From contig JAPPKD010000250.1 in the NCBI GenBank assembly GCA_028820215.1, positions 1-50,553 on the forward strand: DNA of 50,553 nucleotides, given 5' to 3'. The position numbers and the translations under genes were made by a program. Shown piece after piece: positions 43,994 through 50,553 of the stretch. This DNA comes from Spirochaetaceae bacterium (lineage in GTDB: Bacteria; Spirochaetota; Spirochaetia; SZUA-6; Bin103). The notes beneath the pieces were generated by a model. The model was not told the origin of the DNA, ran no database searches, and saw only the letters and a program-made list of their open reading frames with translations. Within the stretch, counting starts at the first letter, position 1; each line of letters opens with the position of its first letter.

Positions 43994-45390
43994 ATCGTCA
44001 CGGTGAAGGTACGCGAGCGGCTCGACCCGGGCCGCAACACGGTGAGCTCCGCCGAATCGGCCTCGCGCAGCGCGGCGTAGAAATCCTCCACGCCGGCGAC
44101 GCTGTCGCCGTCTATCTCGATGATCACGTCTCCCGGCCTGAGGCCGCCGAGCCGCGCGGCCGACGTCCTCGACACGCCCTCCACGCCCACGCCCTGACCC
44201 GGCGGATCGTCGACCACGAAGATCCCCGGCCAGTCGGTTCCCGTATCGTCCCCGGACTCCGGCCGCTCGCCCAGCCGCACCGTGATCTCCTGCTCCGCGC
44301 CGTCGCGCAGCACGGTGAGCGTCAGCCGGGTACCGGGTCCGGCGCCGCCGATGTTGCGCATGACCTCGCCGGTGCCGGTGACCGCCTGACCATCCACGGC
44401 GATGATCACGTCGCCGGCCAGAAACCCTGCGCGCGCGGCGGGCGACCGCGAGTACACGCTGGTGACCAGCGCGCCGTCGCTCCACTGCCCGACGTCGCCG
44501 GCGGGTTGCAGTTGGACGCCGAGATACCCGTAACGCACGCCGCCTTCGCGCAGTTGGTCGGCGACGAGCAACGCGGTATTGATCGGCAACGCGAAGCCGA
44601 CCCCGACGCTGGTGCCCCACCGGTTGGAAGCGATCCACGTGTTGATGGCGACCACCGCGCCGTCCAGGGCCACCAGCGCGCCGCCGGAGTTGCCTGGGTT
44701 GATCGATGCGTCGGTCTGGATGTACTCCGCCCACGGGGTCCGGCGCTGCTCGCGGCCGAGACCGCTGACGATTCCGGAGGTCACCGTGGACTGAAAGCCG
44801 AAGGGGCTGCCCACCGCCAGCACCTGGTCGCCGACCTGCAGGGCGTCCGAGTCTCCCATGATCGCCACGGCCAGCGGTTCCCGCGAGGGGAACCGCAGCA
44901 CCGCGACGTCGCGGTTGCGGTCGGCTCCGACCAGGCGCACGCCTTCGGAGATCTCGGTCCCGTCGTGCAGGGTGAGCCTGATGCTGTCCGTGTTCTGGAT
45001 CACGTGGGCGTTGGTGAGCACGAAGTAGGTATTGCCGGTGCGGTCGTAGATCACCCCGGAGCCGGTGCCGCTCGGCTGCTCGAACGTGGAGCCGAACCGC
45101 GGCCTGGTCTGCGTGGTGTCGATCTGCACCACGGTGGGCACCGACGCGCCGGCCACGTCGCGGAACACCTGCTGCAGGGCCAGCGCGGCAGCCATCGTGT
45201 CGAACGGCTGGTCGGCGACCAGTCTGATCGCAGGGTCTCTTGAGGTGTGGGCCAGCGGCCTGGGCGCCCCATCACTGGCGGCTTCCCCTCCGTCTCCGAC
45301 CGCGCAGGCAGCGATGAGCCCGCTCAGAGCCGCGAGCAGCGCGGCCTGACGCAGCAGACCGGTGAGATTTCCGTGAATGTTCATCGTCAT
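43984..45390 (-). CDS. HtrA/DegP-type serine protease with two PDZ domains
   Basis: The 468-residue protein has an N-terminal hydrophobic segment ending LIAAC (C29), a possible lipobox. The trypsin-like domain carries H129 (TNAHV), D161 (NRDVAVL) and S235 (GNSGGAL), and two PDZ domains follow at about 285-370 and 385-460. HtrA proteins degrade or refold damaged proteins in the envelope. ATG 45390 is preferred because AGAAGG is 10 nt upstream; ATG 45411 and ATG 45384 are in frame. The substrate-recognition GDVIIAVDGQ and GDVIIEIDGD loops are typical of PDZ domains. Confidence 0.9.
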   Translation of the reverse strand: MTMNIHGNLTGLLRQAALLAALSGLIAACAVGDGGEAASDGAPRPLAHTSRDPAIRLVADQPFDTMAAALALQQVFRDVAGASVPTVVQIDTTQTRPRFGSTFEQPSGTGSGVIYDRTGNTYFVLTNAHVIQNTDSIRLTLHDGTEISEGVRLVGADRNRDVAVLRFPSREPLAVAIMGDSDALQVGDQVLAVGSPFGFQSTVTSGIVSGLGREQRRTPWAEYIQTDASINPGNSGGALVALDGAVVAINTWIASNRWGTSVGVGFALPINTALLVADQLREGGVRYGYLGVQLQPAGDVGQWSDGALVTSVYSRSPAARAGFLAGDVIIAVDGQAVTGTGEVMRNIGGAGPGTRLTLTVLRDGAEQEITVRLGERPESGDDTGTDWPGIFVVDDPPGQGVGVEGVSRTSAARLGGLRPGDVIIEIDGDSVAGVEDFYAALREADSAELTVLRPGSSRSRTFTVTIDR

Positions 45391-45463
45391 TTCATTGCGA
45401 CCTTCTGCCATGTAGGTGAATAGATGATCGTCAGGCTGTGGTTACGGGGGAAATAACGGAATG

Positions 45464-46522
45464 TTAAGGCTTCGTAACATTGAGATCCGGCACCCGCTCC
45501 ACGCGGCCGCTGCGCGCGGAGGCGAGCGCGGCGTGCACGGTGGCGGCGACCCGCCACCCGTCCACCTCGTCGCAGACCGTGCGCCCGGCGGTGTCGATGG
45601 CGCGCGCCAGGTCGTCCAGCAGGAAGCGTGCGTCCTCCGCGGCGACCCGCCGGTGCGGGAACGCGGCCGGCGCCGCGCCACGGCGGTAGACCGCCACCTC
45701 CGGCCGCGGTTCGGCGATCACGGCGCTGCCGTCGCTGCCGACCAGGCGCAGCGCGATCTCTCCCAGGTCCGGGTGGCTGGCCCGGCCGATCCGTCCCAGG
45801 CTGACCGAGGCGAGGACGCCGCCCTGCAGGCGCAGGCTCAGCGACGCCAGGTCCTCGATGCCGCGGTCGCGGTGGCGCTGGTGGAAGTGGCTGGTGGCGC
45901 GCGCGAACACCGTGGCCACCGGCGACCGCGCCAGATGGGCGACGTAGGCAAGCGGATAGATCCCTTCGACCGAAAGCTCGCCGAGCGCCTCCCAGCCGGG
46001 ATCCGGCGGCGCCGGCCGCCCCGCGCCGATACGCGGCCCGGCATCCTTGGCGAAGTAGAAGTCGACGTGGACCGCCCGCAGCGTGCCGAGCGCGCCCCGC
46101 TCCAGCAGCTCGCCCGCCTGCCGGATCGCCGGGGCGCCGTTGCGGTTCCACAGCAGGAAGCGCGTGCCGGCGCGCCGCACCGCACGCACGATGCGGGTGC
46201 AGTCCTCCAGGGTGTGCGCCATCGGCTTGTCCTGGATGACGTGCAGGCCGGCGGCGCAGGCGATCTCCGTCAGCTCCGCGTGACGGGACGTGGCGGGACT
46301 CACGCATGCCGCCTGCGGGCGGTAGCGGGAGATCGCCGCATCGATGTCGTCCTCGAACGGGACCTTCAGTTCCGCTGCCAGCCGGCGTGCCCGCGCCAGC
46401 GACCAGTCGGGCGCGCCTGCCGCGTCGGCCACCGCCACCAGCCGGAAGCGGGCATGGCCGCCGGCCGCGGCATGGGCGAAGTAGCAGTGCCTGGCGCCCC
46501 CCAGGGCGATGACCGGGATCAC
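45464..46522 (-). CDS. Gfo/Idh/MocA-family oxidoreductase
   Basis: The 352-residue protein has the Gfo/Idh layout with a modified Rossmann start (VIALGGARHCYFA), VSPATSRHAELT, and IQDKPM with Asp98 in place of the usual Glu of EKP. The substrate domain contains GELSVEGIYPLAYVAHL. NAD(P) binding is plausible but the glycine motif is not perfect. It is the last gene of a three-gene operon with 4-nt overlaps; the upstream partner is a second Gfo/Idh-type protein without a glycine motif. The two may form a heteromer. The substrate is unknown. Confidence 0.82.
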   Translation of the reverse strand: MIPVIALGGARHCYFAHAAAGGHARFRLVAVADAAGAPDWSLARARRLAAELKVPFEDDIDAAISRYRPQAACVSPATSRHAELTEIACAAGLHVIQDKPMAHTLEDCTRIVRAVRRAGTRFLLWNRNGAPAIRQAGELLERGALGTLRAVHVDFYFAKDAGPRIGAGRPAPPDPGWEALGELSVEGIYPLAYVAHLARSPVATVFARATSHFHQRHRDRGIEDLASLSLRLQGGVLASVSLGRIGRASHPDLGEIALRLVGSDGSAVIAEPRPEVAVYRRGAAPAAFPHRRVAAEDARFLLDDLARAIDTAGRTVCDEVDGWRVAATVHAALASARSGRVERVPDLNVTKP

Positions 46523-47355
46523 GGCGCTGCCACCGCGATCGCCTCACCGTTGCGGCGCGATACGGTGATCGCCTCGGCCACCGCGCTTACCGCACGCTCG
46601 TGCCCGGCGCCGCTGCGTTCCCCGGCGGCGAAGGCGCGCAGCAGACCCAGCTCCCCGTCGCCGCGCAGCGGCACGCCCTGCAGCCCGCGCCGGTCGTAGA
46701 GGAGCTGGACGTTGCGATGGTCCTCGGCGTGCGCGGCGCCGTCGGCTCCGATCACGGTCAGCGAGTCGTACGGCCCGCCGTGCGAGGTCGCCAGGTCGAG
46801 CAGCGCCATGCCCCCGCCGGCGAAGCCCAGGTGCGCCAGCAGGCACGCGCCGTCGCCGGCGGCATGGACCACGTCCGGTTCCGTCCCGGCGATCCGCAGC
46901 ACCGTGTCGACGGCGTCGCGCAGCGCGGCCGTGGCGGCATCGCCTTCCGGGCCGCTCGCGCGCCAGGCGTGCAGCCGGATCAGCCCGGTTCGACCCAGCT
47001 CGCCTGCCTCCACCGCTGCGCAGACCGCGGCCACCTCCGGACGCCACCGCTGCCGGTAGGCCAGCAGCAGCCGGCCTGCGCCCGCCTCAGCGTCGCGCAC
47101 CAGCGCATCGTGCACGGCGGCATCGTCTGCCAGCGGTGCGGCGGCAAGCACGGCTGCCCCGTCGCGCAGACAGCCGCTCACCCGCTCCGAGCGGCGTTCG
47201 AGCGGACCGTCGATCACGACGCCGTCGACCCATGCCGGATCGCTCTCATGCCGCCGATCGACCAGCTCCACCGTCCCCTGCGCCGCGGCCCGGCGGGCCG
47301 CCTCCGGCGGCTCGCCGTCGAGGAAGGCGATGCGGAACGGGCCGCCCGCGCTCAC
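46519..47355 (-). CDS. Nucleotide-binding-deficient Gfo/Idh-type protein
   Basis: The 278-residue protein aligns by eye with Gfo/Idh proteins in its middle (AYRQRWRPEVAAVCAAVEAG, LGRTGLIRLHAW) and ends in the usual C-terminal pattern. Its N-terminus FRIAFLDGEPPEAARRAAAQ lacks GxGxxG, and no EKP motif is seen (VLAAAPLADD stands in that place). It is also shorter than the family norm. GTG 47355 overlaps the upstream gene's stop as GTGA, and its own stop overlaps the next gene as ATGA. A catalytically inactive regulatory or structural subunit is the best reading. Confidence 0.6.
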   Translation of the reverse strand: MSAGGPFRIAFLDGEPPEAARRAAAQGTVELVDRRHESDPAWVDGVVIDGPLERRSERVSGCLRDGAAVLAAAPLADDAAVHDALVRDAEAGAGRLLLAYRQRWRPEVAAVCAAVEAGELGRTGLIRLHAWRASGPEGDAATAALRDAVDTVLRIAGTEPDVVHAAGDGACLLAHLGFAGGGMALLDLATSHGGPYDSLTVIGADGAAHAEDHRNVQLLYDRRGLQGVPLRGDGELGLLRAFAAGERSGAGHERAVSAVAEAITVSRRNGEAIAVAAP

Positions 47356-48593
47356 GGCTGGTCGCGGACCGCGGTATCCGCGATGCCCGATCCCCCGCCC
47401 GGCAGCGCCGCCAGCTCCAGCTCGATCAGCCGCCGCGTCGCCGCCTCGCCATAGAGGCGGCAATGCTCCAGCAGCCGGGCGAGCTGCACGCGATCCTCCA
47501 GGTGGCGCAGCACCGGATACGAGCGGCGCAACGCCGGGAACAACCGACTGGCATTCAGCCGCAGGCTGGGCGCGCGGGTGCCGGTGCGGTGGTCGCCGCC
47601 GGCGGGCGCCAGGCGCCGGTACTCCTGGTCGAGCTCGACAGCGAAGCCGCCGCCAGCGCAGCGCCGCACCACCTCCGACTGGATCAGATCGCGCATCCGG
47701 TCCAGGTTGGTGCCGGAGCGCACGTCCACACCGATGCCCAGCGTCACCAGCGGGACGCCGTCGGCCGTGAAGCCGACCAGCGTGTCGGTCTGGACGCCCG
47801 GCTCGATCGGCAGCGGCGTGGAGCGAGGGTACACGCGCAGCGCCTGGAGGCGCTCGATGCGCTGCTCCAGGGTGGCGATCGAAGCCTGCAGGCCGGCATC
47901 TCCCGGGCTTGAGTCGAGCGCCTCCTGGTACGCCGGCAGCACTTCCTCCGCAAGGTAGTGGATGGCCTGCGGCAGCGGCACGGTCATGCGCGGCGCGCGC
48001 CGGACCTCTTCCTCGCCTTCCTCCAGGCCGTAGGGCGGCTCCGCCTGGTTCTCCCACGCCAGCATGGGCAGCAGCATGTTGACCAGCGCGCGGAGCGGCT
48101 CCGGCAGCCTCTCGGTCCGGAACAGGGGCCGATAGGTGTCGTCGCGGTGCGCGTGCTTGCTCACCGCCGAGGCCACGATGCGCGCCAGCTTGCGGCAGCG
48201 CTCGGCATCCTCGACGCGGTCCTCCAGGAGCGCTCCGCCGCCGGCCATCAGGAAGCGCTGGAGCTGCTCCTGCGCCGCGGCGTACGCGTCCGAGCCGCGG
48301 ATCAGCTCGGACTGGTCGTCGGACAGCGACAGCCCGCGCAGGTCGTCCAGCGCCTGCAGCGCCGCGAGCGCCTTGGCGCGGGCCAGCTCCGCGTCGCCGC
48401 CGTCGGAGACCGCGAGGGTGGCCAGATGCAGGCGCACGGTGGCGAGCTCGAGAACGGTCCGGTAGTCGCGCAGGCCGGCGAACCGCTGGTCGTCGATCCG
48501 CACCTCGGCATCGAGACGCTCCTCGATCTCGGACAGCCGGTCCAGCTCGCGGCGGTAGCCGTCGGGAACGCGCTGCAGATCGGGCGAAGTCAT
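47352..48593 (-). CDS. Hypothetical 413-residue helical protein, first gene of operon
   Basis: The protein is largely helical and acidic, with no signal peptide or membrane segment. Notable blocks are RELDRLSEIEERLDAEVRID, ELARAKALAALQALDDLRGL, EVLPAYQEALDSSPGDAGLQ and the C-terminal beta-like IEPGVQTDTLVGFTADGVPL followed by LGIGVDVRSGTNLDRMRDLI. I do not recognise a family. It leads a tightly overlapping operon whose other two members are Gfo/Idh-type proteins. A TAGTCT box lies 9 nt upstream of the ATG. Confidence 0.68.
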   Translation of the reverse strand: MTSPDLQRVPDGYRRELDRLSEIEERLDAEVRIDDQRFAGLRDYRTVLELATVRLHLATLAVSDGGDAELARAKALAALQALDDLRGLSLSDDQSELIRGSDAYAAAQEQLQRFLMAGGGALLEDRVEDAERCRKLARIVASAVSKHAHRDDTYRPLFRTERLPEPLRALVNMLLPMLAWENQAEPPYGLEEGEEEVRRAPRMTVPLPQAIHYLAEEVLPAYQEALDSSPGDAGLQASIATLEQRIERLQALRVYPRSTPLPIEPGVQTDTLVGFTADGVPLVTLGIGVDVRSGTNLDRMRDLIQSEVVRRCAGGGFAVELDQEYRRLAPAGGDHRTGTRAPSLRLNASRLFPALRRSYPVLRHLEDRVQLARLLEHCRLYGEAATRRLIELELAALPGGGSGIADTAVRDQP

Positions 48594-49092
48594 CCGGCTC
48601 GGAGACTATGGGTCTGATGGCCCAGACGCGCAAGCGACAGGGGATGGGTCAGACCGGACCGCAGGCAAGAAAGTCGGCGACGGCCTCGTGTAGCGGGTGC
48701 GCGGCAAAGCCTCGCGCCGCCCTCCATGAGCCTGGAGGCCCGCACGGACTTCGCGACCCGGCCCGCGCAGCAACATAGTCAGCTCACCGGCGCAGAGCCG
48801 CATCACCGCCGGCCGCGACAATCCCGCCTCATGTCCTGCTCAATGTGGCTCAATCAACGGCCGGCGGACACGTCCGCGAAAGGGGTTCCTATCTCCAGAT
48901 ACCCAACTTGCCGCCGCTGTCGGCCATACGGACGTGAATCCCTTAGGCGATTACGGCCTCGTGCATCACAGAGCGCCTGCTTGGGCTGAAGGTCATCACG
49001 CCACGCGAATCCCGTCATCCGCGACAAGGGTGAGGACAGCGACCCTCCGGCTGCATTAGATTAGAATCCGGAGGACTGACAGAGAGGCCGAA
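48594..49092. other. Non-coding gap of about 500 nt
   Basis: I see no credible gene: the open frames here are short, arginine-rich and without family patterns. It holds the TAGTCT element (48603-48608), a small palindrome GCGGAC-AC-GTCCGC (48864-48877), and near the right end an AT-richer TTAGATTAGAAT stretch that may be the promoter of the 68-residue gene. It may be the boundary of an acquired segment that starts at 49093. Confidence 0.5.
48603..48608 (-). promoter_or_regulatory. Candidate -10 element TAGTCT
   Basis: TAGTCT on the minus strand, 9 nt before ATG 48593. Confidence 0.45.
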
Positions 49093-49299
49093 ATGTTTGA
49101 GGACGTGAACACTCGCTCGATCCTGGTTCAGGTGCCGGCCAAGCTGAAGGGTGAAGAAGCCCGGTCCCTCTGGCGTCGCATCGACAGTGAGCTGGCGACC
49201 GGCGGACCGGGATCGGCGATCAGCTATCTGCGTTCGCAGTTCGACGAGATCGCCACCAGGCTTCGGACTGAACTCGAGACGGCCAAGGACGTCGAGTAG
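49093..49299 (+). CDS. Small helical protein paired with the hook ATPase
   Basis: The 68-residue protein (MFEDVNTRSILVQVPAKLKG...) is mixed beta/helical with a charged amphipathic C-terminal helix (SQFDEIATRLRTELETAKDV). AGAGAGG lies shortly before ATG 49093. It ends 11 nt before the Rad50/SMC-like ATPase gene, so the two are probably one operon. I recognise no family. A DNA-recruitment or regulatory subunit of the ATPase is one possibility. Confidence 0.6.
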   Translation: MFEDVNTRSILVQVPAKLKGEEARSLWRRIDSELATGGPGSAISYLRSQFDEIATRLRTELETAKDVE

Positions 49300-49310
49300 G
49301 GACGAGGGAG

Positions 49311-50537
49311 ATGCCGGAGGGAGCCGCATTCAGGATCCATCGCCTCAGTATCGAAGGATTTAAGGCGTTTGCCGCGCCGCAGTCCTTCGAGATCGGCGGC
49401 CACGTGTTCGTATTTGGCAGGAACGGACTTGGCAAGTCGAGCGTCGTTGAGGCGATCCGGTGGTGCCTGTTTGGCTTAGCCGACCGGCCGGAAGCGGAAG
49501 TCCGCAATGTCTTCTACTCGACCGGTGAGTGCAAGGTTGAGCTGGAGCTTCAAGGCCCCGGCGGACATTGGAGGATCCAGCGCCGCCTGCGTCCCGGCTC
49601 AGGTCGCTCTGATCTCACTATTCAGGATCCGAGCGGCACCACCGTGCAGCGTTCTCAGGTCTTCCCGCACATGGCACGCCTCGGACCGCGTGAAGGTACG
49701 CACATCATCTTTGCCTCGCAGCAGTCGTCCCACCGTCGCCCCCAGGCCGACATCACCAACTTCGACAAGGTGCTCTACTCATACCTGCGGATCGACGACG
49801 TGCCGGACCTACTCGAGCGGATGCACCGGGAGCTTGAAGAGCAAGAGGAAATCGAGCGGCAGCTGGCGGAGGAGGTCGAGGATGCAGAGGAGTCGCTACG
49901 GTCGGAGGTCGAGGAGTTGCGCAGTCGCATTGATGAAATCCTTGCTGCTGCTCCCTGGCCGGGCGGGATCATCCCCACCAACGCTGAAACCGATGCGCGG
50001 ATCCGCGCCTTTGTCGAGGAGTGCGGAGGCAGCCTAGAACGCACGGACGGCGGCGCGGTGACCCGCGAGTGGCTCCTAGCGGAGGCTGAGCGGGCGATAC
50101 ACGAGTTGTCCGCGACGACCCAGGACGCCGTGCAACATGATTTGGCTGAGGCACGGGCGGCCCTTCAGGAGATAGCGAACGCCAAGCAGTCGTTCGAGGC
50201 TCTTACCGAACAACTCTCGACGGCACAGGCCGCAGTCGAATCGTGCAAGCTTGACCTAAAGAACGCCTTGGGAGCCGCAACAAAGGAGCAACTGCTCAGA
50301 GAACGCGACGAACTGGTACGGCAGGACAATCAACTGGCACAGTACTATGAGCTCGCGCGGAAGGCCTCGGGCTACTTTGAGGAGTTCTCGCCCGAGGAGT
50401 GTCCCGTTTGTGAAACCGACGTGGACCCGGCCGACGTCCTGTCCCGGCTTCAGCACCGAATCGCGTCGGATCGCCGCGCGGCCGAGCTCGCCGATGCCTT
50501 AACCCGGCTTATTCGTGTAGGAGAGGAGAAAAAGTAG
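49311..50537 (+). CDS. Rad50/SMC-like ATPase ending after a CPVC hook (truncated or split)
   Basis: The 408-residue product has an N-terminal ABC-ATPase half: FKAFAAPQSFEIGG, Walker A GRNGLGKS (36-43) and a Q-loop-like FASQQSS. It then has a long acidic coiled coil (about 170-355) and a zinc-hook-like CPVCETDVDP (C364, C367), followed by a short helix and a TAG stop at 50535-50537. Rad50-type proteins normally continue with a returning coiled coil, signature motif and Walker B, which are missing. The stop follows GAGAAAAAG, and frames -1 and +1 stay open to the window edge. It may be frameshifted, split into two genes or a true half-ATPase. ATG 49311 has GGGAG just upstream. Confidence 0.75.
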   Translation: MPEGAAFRIHRLSIEGFKAFAAPQSFEIGGHVFVFGRNGLGKSSVVEAIRWCLFGLADRPEAEVRNVFYSTGECKVELELQGPGGHWRIQRRLRPGSGRSDLTIQDPSGTTVQRSQVFPHMARLGPREGTHIIFASQQSSHRRPQADITNFDKVLYSYLRIDDVPDLLERMHRELEEQEEIERQLAEEVEDAEESLRSEVEELRSRIDEILAAAPWPGGIIPTNAETDARIRAFVEECGGSLERTDGGAVTREWLLAEAERAIHELSATTQDAVQHDLAEARAALQEIANAKQSFEALTEQLSTAQAAVESCKLDLKNALGAATKEQLLRERDELVRQDNQLAQYYELARKASGYFEEFSPEECPVCETDVDPADVLSRLQHRIASDRRAAELADALTRLIRVGEEKK

Positions 50538-50553
50538 GCGCGTCCGCCGATTT

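Noticed and set aside
47356..48633. Upstream extension of the truncated Gfo/Idh-like gene to 48633
   Set aside because: It lies in another frame of the 413-residue gene, is Arg/Pro-rich and lacks family motifs; the GTGA junction at 47352-47355 gives a natural start.
48700..49000. Transposase remnant in the 500-nt gap
   Set aside because: Short open frames show no DDE, HTH or other transposase pattern, and there are no terminal inverted repeats beyond a small palindrome.
50525..50537. Programmed -1 frameshift site at the ATPase 3' end
   Set aside because: Only five A residues precede G, so no full X-XXY-YYZ heptamer is present; a frameshift by error or a split gene remains possible, but a programmed site cannot be claimed.

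Overview
The window is a high-GC (about 70% by eye), densely coded bacterial chromosome segment with 49 protein genes that I can support. I saw no rRNA, tRNA, CRISPR array, transposase or phage structural gene. Two features suggest a Gram-negative cell: a GT9/heptosyltransferase-type gene overlapping an HldE-type nucleotidyltransferase, and an HtrA-type protease with a lipobox. The lineage cannot be fixed from sequence alone. A high-GC environmental or host-associated bacterium, for example a high-GC spirochaete-like lineage, is only a guess.

Layout. 0.1-1.4 kb: a secreted TlpA-type thioredoxin and a CcdA membrane partner. 1.4-2.0 kb: a DUF1707/LiaF-like protein. 2.1-4.9 kb: Gfo/Idh oxidoreductase, M20 peptidase, and a nucleotidyltransferase overlapping a 66-residue partner. 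4.85-5.1 kb: a decayed direct repeat. 5.1-10 kb (minus strand): a fold-III PLP enzyme, nitroreductase, acetyltransferase-like protein, small membrane protein and two coupled SDRs. 10-14.5 kb: DUF58 protein, membrane transglutaminase and Gfo/Idh in one overlapping run. 14.5-17.2 kb: DUF368 transporter, GT9 enzyme and HldE-C-like protein. 17.2-19.5 kb: DUF420, XdhC-like and MocA-like. 19.5-22.3 kb: a cytochrome P450 flanked by two paralogous secreted proteins. 22.5-24.4 kb: acetyl-CoA synthetase. 24.5-26.3 kb: an OLD-family ATPase-nuclease of different base composition. 26.3-30.6 kb: sulfite/nitrite reductase with a C-terminal extension, a small partner and a DUF3179 protein. 30.8-36 kb: divergent MurA-like enzyme, DUF4432, DinB/YfiT, 5'-3' exonuclease and 2-hydroxyacid dehydrogenase. 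36-39.3 kb: MFS transporter, M20 peptidase and aldo/keto reductase. 39.3-41 kb: Eis-like acetyltransferase next to a bacterial cereblon-type (CULT) domain protein. 41-44 kb: NUDIX, glycerate 2-kinase and LacD-like aldolase. 44-45.4 kb: HtrA-like protease. 45.4-48.6 kb: a three-gene operon of two Gfo/Idh-type proteins and an unknown 413-residue protein. 49-50.5 kb: a 68-residue protein and a Rad50/SMC-like ATPase that stops just after its CPVC hook.

Most of the content is general metabolism: sugar and sugar-acid oxidoreductases, aldolase, kinase, peptidases and transport. Many neighbours overlap by 4 nt (ATGA/GTGA), so translational coupling is common. Fifteen genes carry a TANNNT hexamer 7-11 nt before the start codon and mostly lack a Shine-Dalgarno sequence, which suggests frequent leaderless transcription.

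The items most worth a second look are the CULT-domain gene beside an Eis-like acetyltransferase, the truncated hook ATPase with its small partner at the right edge, the P450 bracketed by paralogous secreted proteins, the operon with a nucleotide-binding-deficient Gfo/Idh protein, and the leaderless promoter signature.
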